NCBI RefSeq assembly: GCF_011764445.1
Contig: NZ_BLPG01000001.1
Location: 1,488,001-1,552,000, forward strand
DNA length: 64,000 nucleotides
Direction: 5' to 3'
From: Phytohabitans rumicis
Lineage (GTDB): Bacteria > Actinomycetota > Actinomycetes > Mycobacteriales > Micromonosporaceae
The position numbers and the translations under genes are program-made. This document shows positions 28,942 to 38,406 of this stretch, one piece after another. Every line of letters starts with the position of its first letter. The stretch's first letter is position 1. A model generated the notes under the pieces. That model had not been told where the DNA came from. It searched no databases and was given only the letters and a program-made list of their open reading frames with translations.

Positions 28942-31122
28942 TCAGGCGGATGCGTGTTCGGCGGTGCGTGAGCTGTCTGGTACATCGTCGAGCTGGTGGC
29001 GCAGCTTCTCGCCTTCGACATCCACATCGGGCAGTAGCTTGTCGAGCCAGCGGGGCAGCCACCAGGCGGACTTGCCCAGCAGGGTCATGACCGCGGGCAC
29101 GATGGTCATCCGCACGATCAGTGCGTCGAAGAGGACCGCGATGCCGAGGGCGAACCCGACCGACTTGATGACGGCGTCCGGGGCGAGGATGAACCCGGAA
29201 AAGACGCTGATCATGATGATCGCGGCGGCGGTGACGACCCGGGCGCCATGGCCGAAGCCGGCGACCACGGCTTCGCGCGGCGGGGTGCCGTGGACGTACT
29301 CCTCGCGCATCCGGGTGACCAGGAAAACCTGGTAGTCCATGGCGAGGCCGAACACGATCCCGATCAGGACGACGGGCAGGAAGCTGATGATCGGTCCGAC
29401 CTGGTCGACGCCGAGCGCGTCGGCGAGCCAGCCCCACTGGAAGACCGCGACGACCGAGCCGAAGGTGGCCGCGACGCTGAGCAGGAACCCGAGCGTGGCC
29501 TTGATCGGCACGAGCAGTGATCGGAAGACCAGCATGAGCAGGATGAACGCGAGGCCGACCACGACCGCGAGGTAGGGGATCAGCGCGGCGCCGAGTTTGG
29601 CGGAGATGTCGATGTTGATGGCGGTCAGACCGGTGACGGCGATGGCCGCGCCGGGCACGGCGCCGTCTTGTTGCCGGATCGCCCGGACCAGGTCTTCGGT
29701 CGCGGTGTCGCTGGGACCGCTCGCGGGGATGACGGTCAGGATGGCGGTGTCACCGGCCTGGTTCAGCACAGGTTCGGTCACCGTGTCGACGTTGTCGAGG
29801 CCGCGGATCTGCCCGGCGACCTGGTCGGCGGCCGTCTGTGCGGTGCCGGCGGGCGCGTCGACCGCGACGATCAGCGGCCCGTTGAAGCCCTTCCCGAAGC
29901 CGGCTGAGAGCAGGTCGTATGCCTTGCGCTGGGTGGTGTCCGAGGCGGCGGTGCTGTCGTCGGGCATCCCGAGGTGCAGGTCGAGGGTCGGGATCGCGAC
30001 CACGCCGAGCCCGACGACGGCGATCAGCAATGCGGCCACCGGGCGGCGGGTGACCACGCGGGCCCAGCGGGTGCCGAAACTGGTCGCGCCGGAAGCCTCG
30101 GGGTCGCGGAAGCGCTTGCCGAGGATGCGGCGCCCGGCGAAGCCGAGCAGCGCCGGCAGCAGGGTGAGCGCGATGACCACGGCGACCGCGACGGTGAACG
30201 CGGCGGCCAGGCCCATCTGGGCCAGGAACGGGATGCCGACCACCGTCAGCGCAGCCAGGGCGATGATCACGGTGAGGCCGGCGAAGACCACAGCCGAGCC
30301 GGCGGTGCCGACCGCGCGGCCGACGGCCTCGTACGGCTCGTGGCCGGCGGCCAGTTCGTGCCGGTACCGGGAGACGATGAACAGGGCGTAGTCGATCGCG
30401 ACGGCCAGGCCGAGCATCAGCGCAAGGATCGGGGTCTTGGACGACAGGTCGACGAAGCCGGAGAGCATGGTGATGGCGCCAATGCCGATCCCAATGCCGA
30501 GGATCGCGGTCAGCAGCGGCAGGCCGGCGGCGACCAGCGAACCGAACGTGATGAGCAGCACGACCGCGGCGACGATCACGCCGATGACCTCGCCGACGCC
30601 CATGTTGGCCGGGGGCTCGAGGGCGTCACCGCCGACCTCGACGGTCAGCCCGCTCGCACGGGCCTGGTCCACCACCGTGGTGAGCGCGTCACGGGCATCG
30701 TCGGTGAGGTCGTCCGACGGTACCTGGAAGCTGGCCTGGGCGAACCCGATCGTGCCGGCCGGGTTGACCGCGCCGGAGGTGAACGGGTCGTTGACCGAGG
30801 CGACCTGCGGTGCCTGCTTCAGGTCGGCGACCGCGGTGTCGATCGCCTGCCGGTACGCCGGGTCGCTGAGCGTCTTTCCGTCCGGTGCGGCGAAGACCAC
30901 GCGCGCGGTGGCACCGTCGGCCGATGCCTGTGGGAACCGCTCGTCGAGCAGGTCGACCGCCTTCTGCGCCGGAGTCCCGGGGATGCTGAACGACTCCTGC
31001 GTCGGCCCGGACAGGGTGAGGGCGCCGAGCAGCGCGGCGGCCAGGACCGCCAGCCACGCGGCGGTCACCGACCACCGGCGGCGGAACGCGAACCGGCCCA
31101 ACCGGTATAGGAACGAAGCCAT
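28942..31122 (-). CDS. MMPL-family RND exporter
   Basis: Large membrane transporter (726 aa) of the MmpL/RND superfamily. ATG 31122 (MASFLYRLGRFAFRRRWSV) has AGGAG about 10 bases upstream. It has two repeats, each with a TM segment, a large extracellular porter domain (first one about residues 40-165) and five more TM segments. MLGLAVAIDYALFIVSRYRHEL and VFGLAMDYQVFLVTRMREEY are the paired TM4 and TM10 motifs with the proton-relay aspartate/tyrosine. It exports lipids or hydrophobic compounds using the proton gradient. It is divergent from the two-component system at 31375, which may regulate it. Confidence 0.95.
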   Translation of the reverse strand: MASFLYRLGRFAFRRRWSVTAAWLAVLAAALLGALTLSGPTQESFSIPGTPAQKAVDLLDERFPQASADGATARVVFAAPDGKTLSDPAYRQAIDTAVADLKQAPQVASVNDPFTSGAVNPAGTIGFAQASFQVPSDDLTDDARDALTTVVDQARASGLTVEVGGDALEPPANMGVGEVIGVIVAAVVLLITFGSLVAAGLPLLTAILGIGIGIGAITMLSGFVDLSSKTPILALMLGLAVAIDYALFIVSRYRHELAAGHEPYEAVGRAVGTAGSAVVFAGLTVIIALAALTVVGIPFLAQMGLAAAFTVAVAVVIALTLLPALLGFAGRRILGKRFRDPEASGATSFGTRWARVVTRRPVAALLIAVVGLGVVAIPTLDLHLGMPDDSTAASDTTQRKAYDLLSAGFGKGFNGPLIVAVDAPAGTAQTAADQVAGQIRGLDNVDTVTEPVLNQAGDTAILTVIPASGPSDTATEDLVRAIRQQDGAVPGAAIAVTGLTAINIDISAKLGAALIPYLAVVVGLAFILLMLVFRSLLVPIKATLGFLLSVAATFGSVVAVFQWGWLADALGVDQVGPIISFLPVVLIGIVFGLAMDYQVFLVTRMREEYVHGTPPREAVVAGFGHGARVVTAAAIIMISVFSGFILAPDAVIKSVGFALGIAVLFDALIVRMTIVPAVMTLLGKSAWWLPRWLDKLLPDVDVEGEKLRHQLDDVPDSSRTAEHASA

Positions 31123-31374
31123 GCTGATTTCTCCTGTTTGACGACTTATCGGGAGCACTGTCCACTTCCGCGAATATGCGACCCCTGCATCGTTCGCCGG
31201 CACGGCCGTACCCGTCATCGGCCTGGCGCGGCGACCCCACCCACCTCGATCGCGGTGGCTCCGGACGGCTGCCTACCGCGTTCACAGGTGCCGCCCCTGC
31301 CCAACCCGACGCCGCCTACTACGCTCGCAGTAGATTGTTTGCCGCCTCGCCAACCGGTTGCCTACTGTCACCTT
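31123..31374. promoter_or_regulatory. Divergent promoter region MMPL gene / two-component system
   Basis: This 252-bp spacer carries the promoters of both directions. The MMPL Shine-Dalgarno is at 31131-31135. No convincing operator dyad was seen. Confidence 0.35.
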
Positions 31375-32592
31375 GTGGGAGCAAAAGACCTGGCCACGAG
31401 CCTGATACCGGTAGGCGAGCGCATGCGCCGGCTCGCCGCCACGCACCCCACCGCCACCCGAGCGGCCGGGGCAGGCGTCGTCTTTCTCCTCACCATCCTG
31501 GCCGCCGCGACATTGAGCCCGACCGCGCTCACGCCAGCGGTGTACGGCACCGCCGCGGTGGTCTCGGCCAGCTTCGTCGTCGTCCCCGCCCTGCACTGGC
31601 CGACCTGGCTCATCCTGGCCACCGCGACCGCGGGGGCGATCGCGATGAAGCCGACCGGACCAGCCGACTCTCCCGCCCGACCCGCCCTGATCGTGGCGAT
31701 GCTCGTTTTCTCCGTGCTCAGCGAAAAGACCGCAGTGATCGCCGCGACCATCGCCGTGAGCGGCGCACTCGCGCTGGCCGGCAGCGTGACGGCCGCCTTC
31801 CAGGGAAGGTTCGAACTGGTCAACCTCGCGGCCCTCGCATGGGTCGTGGCGGCGGCCGCCGTCGGGCAAGCCATCCGAGCCAACCGCGCGCAACGAGCCA
31901 TGCTCGAAGACCGGGCCCGGCGCGCGGAACAGAGCCGCGAGGACGAAGCACACCGCCGCGTCCAGGCCGAAAGGCTCCGGATCGCCCGCGAACTCCACGA
32001 CGCGGTAGGCCACCAGGTAGCGCTGATCAACGTGCAGGCCGGCGCCATGACCTTCCTGCTGGACACCAAAGACCTCACCCAGGCCCGCCAGTCCCTGGAG
32101 CACATCCAGAACGCCAGCGAAGCCGCCCTCGCCGAACTCAAACTCACCGTCGGCCTGCTACGCCAACCCGGCGAGCACGAGCCCGTCGAACCGGCTGGAC
32201 GGCTCAGCCGGCTCGACGAGCTGATCGCCTCCTTCACCGCCACCGGGCTGCTGGTCACCTGCGACGTCACCGGGCAGGCCAGGCCGCTGCCCGAGGCCGT
32301 CGACCTCACCGCCTACCGGCTGATCCAGGAATCCCTGACCAACACCGCCAAACACGCGGCAGGAACATCCGCATCCATCCGGCTCGCCTTCCGACCCGGC
32401 ACGCTGGCCCTGACCGTGGAGAACGACGGACCACCGGCGGCCCGTCGCGAGGCCGGCACGATGGGGCACGGCATCATCGGCATGCGGGAGCGAGCCGCCG
32501 CACTCGGCGGACGGCTCTCCGCAAGCCCCCGCCCCGAAGGCGGCTTCCGGGTCACCGCGGAACTGCCCACCCCAGCCGGCGCCACGCCATGA
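31375..32592 (+). CDS. Sensor histidine kinase, NarL/DesK type
   Basis: Membrane histidine kinase (405 aa from GTG 31375; ATG 31423 is an alternative). Four or five TM segments span residues about 35-175. A coiled linker (RAQRAMLEDRARRAEQSREDEAHRR) leads to the HisKA_3 dimerisation helix ERLRIARELHDAVGHQVALINVQ with phospho-acceptor His in ELHDAVGH. The HATPase_c domain has QESLTNTAKHA (N box) and GHGIIGMRERAAALGGRL (G box). Its stop overlaps the response regulator start by ATGA. A leaderless GTG start is possible, since no Shine-Dalgarno is seen. Confidence 0.92.
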   Translation: MGAKDLATSLIPVGERMRRLAATHPTATRAAGAGVVFLLTILAAATLSPTALTPAVYGTAAVVSASFVVVPALHWPTWLILATATAGAIAMKPTGPADSPARPALIVAMLVFSVLSEKTAVIAATIAVSGALALAGSVTAAFQGRFELVNLAALAWVVAAAAVGQAIRANRAQRAMLEDRARRAEQSREDEAHRRVQAERLRIARELHDAVGHQVALINVQAGAMTFLLDTKDLTQARQSLEHIQNASEAALAELKLTVGLLRQPGEHEPVEPAGRLSRLDELIASFTATGLLVTCDVTGQARPLPEAVDLTAYRLIQESLTNTAKHAAGTSASIRLAFRPGTLALTVENDGPPAARREAGTMGHGIIGMRERAAALGGRLSASPRPEGGFRVTAELPTPAGATP

Positions 32593-33277
32593 CCGCCATA
32601 CGCGTTGTGCTCGCCGACGACCAGGACATCGTCCGCGGCGGACTACGCCTCATGGTCGACAGCGCGCCCGACCTGACCGTCGTCGGCGAAGCCGCAACCG
32701 GAGCCCAAGCCGTGCGACTGGCCCGCCAAGCCCGCGCCGACGTCGTCCTCATGGACATCCGCATGCCCGAACTCGACGGCCTCGCCGCCACCCGCCGGAT
32801 CACCGCCGACGAAGGTCTCGCCGGCGTGAAAGTCCTGATACTGACCACCTTCGAGGTCGACGAGTACGTCTTCGAGGCACTACGCGCCGGCGCCAGCGGA
32901 TTCCTCGGCAAGGGCGCCCGACCGGAGGTACTACTCGACGCGATCCGCACCGTCGCCCGCGGCGACGCCCTGCTCTCCCCAGCAGCCACCCGCGGCCTGA
33001 TCGCCCGCTACCTCGCCATCGACGACCACGGCCCCGCCCCACCTCCAACCTCCTCAACGTCCTCACCGACCGCGAACGCGAGATGGTCGCCCTGGTCGCC
33101 ACCGGCATGTCGAACGCCGAGATCGCCGACCACCTCACCCTCAGCCCTCTCACCGTCAAAACACACGTCAACCACGCCATGACCAAACTCGACGCCCGCG
33201 ACCGCGCCCAACTCGTCGTCATCGCCTACCAAGCCGGCATACGCGGTCCCGAGGCGTCGGGCAACAGCAGGTACTAA
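32589..33277 (+). pseudogene. NarL-type response regulator, frameshifted in the linker
   Basis: Partner of the kinase. The receiver domain is complete: DDQDIVRGGL (acidic pair), phospho-acceptor Asp in VVLMDIRMPELDG, LTTFEVDEYVFEAL and FLGKGARPE with the conserved Lys. The frame breaks at 33037-33040 (CCCC, one C short) in the linker; the other frame then reads LLNVLTDREREMVALVATGMSNAEIADHL and TVKTHVNHAMTKLDARDRAQLVV, a perfect LuxR-type HTH. One added C gives a normal regulator of about 229 aa. A sequencing error is likely. ATG 32589 overlaps the kinase stop. Confidence 0.82.
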
Positions 33278-33600
33278 CCGACTTCGTTCGTGAGAACGGG
33301 GCTCTGGCGCACTCTCCGTGATTGATCACTGCGGGCGTGCTGCAGCCGGTCTCGCTGAGCCCAGACCCGCCGCGGTGACCGTTCGCGTGCCATCGGCCGT
33401 CCACGACTGCCGTCGACATCGCAACCGGAAGCGAACCTCGCGTCTTCCCAGCACCTCCGGCGAAAGCAACGATCCGGGAGGCTGGTGGGCAGCGTCTGCC
33501 CCGCGTTTCGGTCCGCGTTTGCCCCCGCGTCTCAGCGAGGGGAACCCAGGCGAACCAAGAACCGGCACGCACCACGCCACGGCACAGTTGCCGATAGCCG
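33278..33600. other. Intergenic stretch, no gene recognised
   Basis: Between the response regulator and the convergent epimerase gene. No coding family, terminator with T-run or repeat was found. Confidence 0.4.
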
Positions 33601-34525
33601 TCAGGCCGCGGTGGCGTGTTCGGCTGCCATCTCGGCGAGGACCTGGTCGATCGGGGTGGGTGTGATGTCCAAGACCTTTGCGGTGTACGACGCGTCGAGG
33701 ATGTTTGGCCGGTCGTACAGGTAGAGCATTTCCGGGAACTCGGCCATGACCGAGTTGGTCCGCCCGATCTCCGCCAGCTCACTTCCGGTCATGTGGCCTA
33801 GTTGCGGGTCGGGCGCGTTCGCCGCCGACGCCAGGCGCGTGGCGAGTTGGCGCGCGGGCGCTTCAGAGGTGGAGGGCACGTGCCACGCCTGGCCCAGGAT
33901 TGCTCGTGCCGGGCTACGGCGATGAGTGTGCGTGCCGCGTCGCCGGTGTAGGTCCAACTGTGCGGGGCGTCGAGATCGCCTGGGTAGGAGACGGGCGAGC
34001 CGGCCAGCACCTGCGCGCCAACCATGAGTGTGAACGGGGAGTAGACGCCCGCGCCGAGGAAGTCGCTGGCCCGAACCTCGGTCACCCGAACCCGGCCCGC
34101 TTCGTGAGCGGCGTGGGCGTCCTGCCAGATTTGGGCCCGGACACGCCCCTTGACGCTGGTTGGGGCCTGGGATGGTTTTCGGTGACGGCTTCTTCGACGG
34201 GGCCGTAGCCGTACGTGTTGCCAAGCATGACGTAGTCCGCGCCGGTGTGTTCGGCCGCCGCCAGGACGGCGGCGGCCAGCGGCGGAAACAGCGCCGGCCA
34301 GCGGTCGTACGGCGGCATGGCGCAGTTGAATACGGTGGCGGCACCGCGGGTCACCTCGATGAGCCGTCCGGTGTCGGTGGCGTCGGCGGCGACGCGTTCG
34401 ATCAGCTCGTGCACCGGCCCGCTGCCGCGGCGGGTAACGAGCCGAACCCGCTCACCGGCGACAGCCAGCAGACGGGCGGTGGCCGATCCGGTGGCTCCAG
34501 CTCCGACAATGACGTGCAAGGACAC
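33601..34525 (-). pseudogene. NAD-dependent epimerase/dehydratase (SDR), two frameshifts
   Basis: Extended SDR-like protein of about 308 codons. GTG 34525 follows GGGGAG. Segment 1 holds the Rossmann loop HVIVGAGATGSATARLLAVAGERVRL and DYVMLGNTYGYGPVEEAVTENHP. Segment 2 reads AHEAGRVRVTEVRASDFLGAGVYSPFTLMVGAQVLAG, then DAPHSWTYTGDAARTL. Segment 3 reads GQAWHVPSTSEAPARQLATRLA and the C-terminus. The breaks are at 34169-34171 and 33893-33895; one extra G or C in each run joins the segments into a family-like chain. Both look like homopolymer shortfalls. It is divergent from the GlxA-like regulator, its probable controller. Confidence 0.78.
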
Positions 34526-34651
34526 GCGCGTTCTCCCCTGTGTGGTCGCGGCGATGACCGCCGGCTCGACGGCCGACGTGCTACCTACCCTGCGTCCCCG
34601 CATGATCGGTAAGGTAGTGGCCCGAATGCCAAACATCCGGAGGTTTAGGCC
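34526..34651. promoter_or_regulatory. Divergent promoter region epimerase gene / GlxA-type regulator
   Basis: This 126-bp spacer serves both genes. CCGGAGG just upstream of 34652 is the regulator's Shine-Dalgarno. Specific operator bases cannot be assigned. Confidence 0.35.
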
Positions 34652-35626
34652 ATGCACCGGGTTGCTGTCATCGCCGTCCCTCCGGCGACCACCTTCGACC
34701 TGTCCATTCCCGAACTGGTGCTCGGCGAGACGTTGATCGACGGCACCCCCGGCTACCGGGTGCGCATCTGCACCGCCCGCCCCGGGGTTGTCGTGACCAG
34801 CGGCAGCCTGCAGGTCACCGTCCCCTATGGCCTGGAGACCGTCGACGACGCGGACACCGTCATCGTCACGGGCACCGCGGCCCGCGACGACATCGACCCG
34901 CGCATCCTCTCGACGCTGCGACGCTGCGCGGCCCAAGGCAAGCGCATCGCCTCGATCTGCACCGGAGCCTTCGTCCTTGCCCAGGCCGGACTGCTCGACG
35001 GCCGCCGCGCCACCACCTACTGGGCCAAGTCCGAAGAGTTCGCCCGCCGCTTCCCCACCGTCGAGCTTCGCCCCGACGTGCTGTATGTCCAGGATGGCAA
35101 CGTCCTGACCTCAGCCGGACTGTCCGCCGGCATCGACCTGTGCCTGCACCTGGTACGCAGCGACTACGGCGCCGCGACAGCCAACGCGGTCGCCCGCCTA
35201 GTCGTGGCGGCACCCGTACGACCCGGTGGACAAGCCCAGTTCATCAAGGCACCGCTACCGCCCGAGACCGGCACCTCCCTGGCCGCCACCCGTAGCTGGG
35301 CACTCGAACAACTACACGACCCACTCACCCGCGCAGCCCTCGCGGCCCATGCCCGCACCAGCATCCGCACCCTGTCCCGCAAATTCCACGACGAGACCGG
35401 CCACAGCCCGCTTCAATGGCTGCTGCATCAGCGGGTGATCCGGGCCCAGGAACTCCTGGAAACAACCGACTTGCCGATGGAGCAGGTCGCCCGCCTCAGC
35501 GGCCTGGCCACCACCGATTCCCTACGCCTGCACCTGACACGACGAACCGGACTGACACCCAGCGCCTACCGTGCTGCGTTCACCCAGCACCCACGCCAAT
35601 GGCACACAGACACCGCCACGACCTGA
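34652..35626 (+). CDS. GlxA-family transcriptional regulator (DJ-1/PfpI plus AraC HTH)
   Basis: 324 aa. The N-terminal DJ-1/PfpI-like domain covers residues about 1-185, with ASICTGAFVLAQAGLLDGRRATTYW carrying the nucleophile-elbow cysteine region typical of GlxA proteins. The C-terminal AraC domain (about 215-315) contains two HTH motifs, ALAAHARTSIRTLSRKFHDETGHSPLQWLL and MEQVARLSGLATTDSLRLHLTRRTGLTPSAYR. These proteins activate adjacent metabolic genes. It is divergent from the epimerase gene, which is its likely target. Confidence 0.92.
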   Translation: MHRVAVIAVPPATTFDLSIPELVLGETLIDGTPGYRVRICTARPGVVVTSGSLQVTVPYGLETVDDADTVIVTGTAARDDIDPRILSTLRRCAAQGKRIASICTGAFVLAQAGLLDGRRATTYWAKSEEFARRFPTVELRPDVLYVQDGNVLTSAGLSAGIDLCLHLVRSDYGAATANAVARLVVAAPVRPGGQAQFIKAPLPPETGTSLAATRSWALEQLHDPLTRAALAAHARTSIRTLSRKFHDETGHSPLQWLLHQRVIRAQELLETTDLPMEQVARLSGLATTDSLRLHLTRRTGLTPSAYRAAFTQHPRQWHTDTATT

Positions 35627-36160
35627 GTGCCTCGCCGACCGGCAAGGCATCGAGTTGAACCACGTCTGCGTCCAACGCAGAGCTGATTCGGTTCTTGGTT
35701 CGCCGCGGTTGCCACGATCACTTCGCTCAATAATGCCAGATTCTTTCCATATGACGCCGAGGGGAAACCAACCGGATCGGGCGCGTCAGTGCGGTTGTGC
35801 CCAATTTCTATGATCATTCGGTGGTGTTGTGGAAGATGGCATGGACCGCGTTCAACGCGGTCGGGGTGGCGGCCCTCGGGTGGGCCGCGGCACACCTCAC
35901 TGACATATGCGGATGATGCCGCAGCCGAGACCGCTGATCATTTGCCTGCCCAACCGACGGCCAGCTGGCGCCTCTGCCGCGCGAACCATCCATCCGTCTA
36001 CGGCTCACAGGCAGCCGGCGAGCTGGTGTGGCTTTGGATAGCGTTGCAGCTCAACGCTATCGACGATCACGAAGACGAGGAACGTGCGTGTGTTGGGAAG
36101 TGGGAGCCGTGATAGGGAGCTGTCCGCTCAGTTGCCTGGCTTAGCCTCGATCATTCGCGC
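35627..36160. other. Intergenic stretch with one small hairpin
   Basis: No supported gene. A perfect hairpin TCTGCGT/ACGCAGA with a 3-nt loop lies at 35665-35681, 38 bp after the regulator stop, and may be a weak terminator. A 30-codon frame from GTG 35825 to 35917 encodes a hydrophobic peptide (AFNAVGVAALGWAAAH) that could be a membrane peptide, but it lacks a Shine-Dalgarno. Confidence 0.35.
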
Positions 36161-36164
36161 CTGA

Positions 36165-37765
36165 GGTCGGATGTTGCGACCCGGTGGCGTTGATCGCTGG
36201 TGATCGATGCGATGAGGTTCCGGGCATGGTGGTGGGCCGTCTGTCGCGGCGGTGGCGTGGTCTCCTTGGTCCTCCGGTCGGCGGGATAAGGGCTGAGATG
36301 GTCAGCCGGGTGCGGGGATCGCCGCGATCCGGTCGAACGCGGCGGTGATCTGGGTGGCCCAGGGCCAGGTGGCGGGGATGCGAAGCCAGCGGCGGCGTTG
36401 GCCGCGGGTCAGACGGGCGGCGGTGTGCAGCACGCGGTAGCGCAGCCGTTTGGGTTCGGCCAGGGCGAGATCGCCGTCCAGGCCGAGCAGTTGGAGCCAG
36501 CGGAGCAGGTCGACGGCGATCGCTGCGGCGGTGCACCAGGCTTGGTTGATCGCGAACTCGCGGGACGGCAGTCGGCCAAGACCGGTGTCTTTGCCGGTGC
36601 GGATGCGGTCCTCGACGCGGGCGTGGGCGCGGTGGCGGGCCTCCAACCATTGCAGTGCACCGACCTGGGTGCCGGTGATGAACGCGGTGTAGCGCCAGCC
36701 GTCGCGTTCCTCGAAGAGGGTCAGCTGTGCACCGGGGTGCGGGCGTTCGCGGCGCACGATCACCCGCATCCCGTCCGGCCAGCCGGGCAGATCGAGCAGG
36801 CCGGTCAGTTCGGCGACCTGCGCACCCTCGCGGATGCCGCCGTCGGCGTTGATGGCCGGTGACCACCCCGAGGTGGGGATGGCGGCGATAGCGGTCCGCT
36901 CGGCTTCGCCGATCGCCCAGCCGATCGAGTACTCCACGGCGCGGCCGCGACGCTTGCCTTGCTCGACCAACCAGTCCAGCACGGCGTGCGTCGCGGCGGC
37001 CGAGTCACCACGGACCAGCAAGTGCCTGCGATGGGCGGCGGGAATCTGCGCGAACGCCTCCGCCAGGACCTGGAGATGATCTGCGGCGGTGTTCGCGCCG
37101 GCGTTGCCGGGCCGCAGCTTGACCGCTAACAACTCGCCGGTGTTATCACAGGTGACCAGGATCGGATGGAACCCGAACGTGTGCTTGTAGGTCGGCGCCG
37201 CGCCTTCCTTGTCGCTATGCGCCAACACGATCGTGGAGTCGACATCGAGCACGACTACCCCGTCGCCGATGTCCCGGCCGGCGGCCCGTGCTCGCGGTAG
37301 CTGCCCGAGCAGCGCCCACACGCGGGCGCGGACCTGTGCACGGGCCGCGGCGATCCGCCGCAGCTGGCGGTCGCCGACCTCGTCCAGGGCCCGCCAGCAG
37401 GTCGCCGGTGAGGCGACCGGTCCGAACAGCTCACCCTGATGGCGCAGCACGTCGATGTCGCAAATCGCCTCGCCACCGTCGGCGATCATCACCGCCAGGT
37501 CGACCAACACCCGACCTCGATCATGGCCCGGCCACCAGCCACGTCGAGCCAAAACACCGGAGACCGCCTCGGTCAGGCCGGCCCGATCGGCCAGCATCCG
37601 CAGCAGCACCGCACCGACGTGCGACACCACACCCGAACCGTCCGCGGTAACCCGCAGATCCTTCGACCACGCCGTAGACTGCACCTCGGAAGTGCCTCCC
37701 TAACAGAGAAACCTGTAGATGTCGCAATCACAAGTTTCCCTTACAGGACAGGCACTTCCGCTTAT
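36165..37765 (-). mobile_element. IS1380-family insertion sequence (ends approximate)
   Basis: It contains one transposase gene. Near the ends CCTGAGGTCGGATGTTGCGAC (left, from about 36168, here given to 21 bases in two parts CCTGAGGTCGG and ATGTTGCGAC) and CCTGTAAGGG with ATTGCGAC (right, read inward from about 37752) share CCTG and TTGCGAC and could be imperfect terminal repeats. The exact ends and target duplication could not be fixed. At the right a GGAAGTGCC/GGCACTTCC inverted pair (37688-37696, 37751-37759) brackets the start region. Confidence 0.6.
36302..37684 (-). CDS. IS1380-family transposase
   Basis: DDE transposase (460 aa, full length for the family). It shows SGVVSHVGAVLLRMLADRAGLTEA, GRVLVDLAVMIADGGEAICDIDVLRHQ, VVLDVDSTIVLAHSDKEGAAPTYKHTFGFHP (first catalytic Asp region), LLVRGDSAAATHAVLDWL (second Asp) and C-terminal NQAWCTAAAIAVDLLRWLQLLG, all typical of IS1380 transposases. 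The frame is intact, so the element may be active. It sits between unrelated genes and does not visibly interrupt one. Confidence 0.93.
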   Translation of the reverse strand: MQSTAWSKDLRVTADGSGVVSHVGAVLLRMLADRAGLTEAVSGVLARRGWWPGHDRGRVLVDLAVMIADGGEAICDIDVLRHQGELFGPVASPATCWRALDEVGDRQLRRIAAARAQVRARVWALLGQLPRARAAGRDIGDGVVVLDVDSTIVLAHSDKEGAAPTYKHTFGFHPILVTCDNTGELLAVKLRPGNAGANTAADHLQVLAEAFAQIPAAHRRHLLVRGDSAAATHAVLDWLVEQGKRRGRAVEYSIGWAIGEAERTAIAAIPTSGWSPAINADGGIREGAQVAELTGLLDLPGWPDGMRVIVRRERPHPGAQLTLFEERDGWRYTAFITGTQVGALQWLEARHRAHARVEDRIRTGKDTGLGRLPSREFAINQAWCTAAAIAVDLLRWLQLLGLDGDLALAEPKRLRYRVLHTAARLTRGQRRRWLRIPATWPWATQITAAFDRIAAIPAPG

Positions 37766-37819
37766 CTACACGCCGACAACCGGCCCATCTTGATGATCAC
37801 CACGAATCACCCAGGTTAG

Positions 37820-38406
37820 CTATCTGGCGTTGCCCGATTGGGGACATTCTACTGTTGTGGGCAGGTACCGGACGTTGACTTCCGAGTCGGGGTGGACGTC
37901 GCCGACCCGGTGGAGCCGGATCGGCTCGCTGCCCGGGTTGTCGTAGAGCCGGATTCCTTCGCCGAGCAGGACCGGTTCGATGTGGAGGTCGATCTCGTCG
38001 ATCAGTCCCAGTTCGAGTAGCTGACGGCCGATGGTCGGGGATAACACCTCGAGGTTCTTGCCGCCGGCGGCCTCCAGCCCGATCCGTACCGCCTCCGCGG
38101 GGTGACAATCTAAGAAGGTGACACCGTCGGCGGGAGTGGCGTCCTCAGGGTGGTGGGTGAGCACGAAGATCGGCCCATCCCAGTCGCTGCCGTAGGGGCG
38201 GCCCCCACTCGCGGCGGCGATGTCCCAACCGGATCGACCCCTAGCACGGCGCCCGTGGTCGTGACGTATTCGTCGATCAGGCCAGGACGGTTCGTCCCAG
38301 TCATCCAGCCCATCTCGTGGTGCGGGCCCGCCACGAAACCGTCCAATGACATCGTGAAGTGCCAGAGCACCTTGCCCTCCGCAGTCTGCGGTCGGGTGTC
38401 GTTCAT
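37820..38406 (-). pseudogene. RibD/DHFR-like reductase, frameshifted
   Basis: Dihydrofolate-reductase-fold protein of the RibD C-terminal family, about 195 codons. The first frame gives KVLWHFTMSLDGFVAGPHHEMGWM, and the second gives WDIAAASGGRPYGSDWDGPIFVLTH, then DIDLHIEPVLLGEGIRLYD. The break is at 38238-38241 (CCCC on the plus strand); one more C makes the chain continuous through GAVLGGRSGWD. ATG 38406 overlaps the MBL gene stop (ATGA). The function of this family is unassigned, and NADPH-dependent reduction is assumed. It resembles the gene at 40181. Confidence 0.78.

Noticed and set aside
35825..35917. 30-codon hydrophobic ORF
   Set aside because: No ribosome binding site or conserved neighbour; kept only as a note under the intergenic stretch.
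36141..36866. Minus-strand frame overlapping the IS1380 transposase
   Set aside because: Different frame of the transposase region, Arg/Pro-rich shadow.
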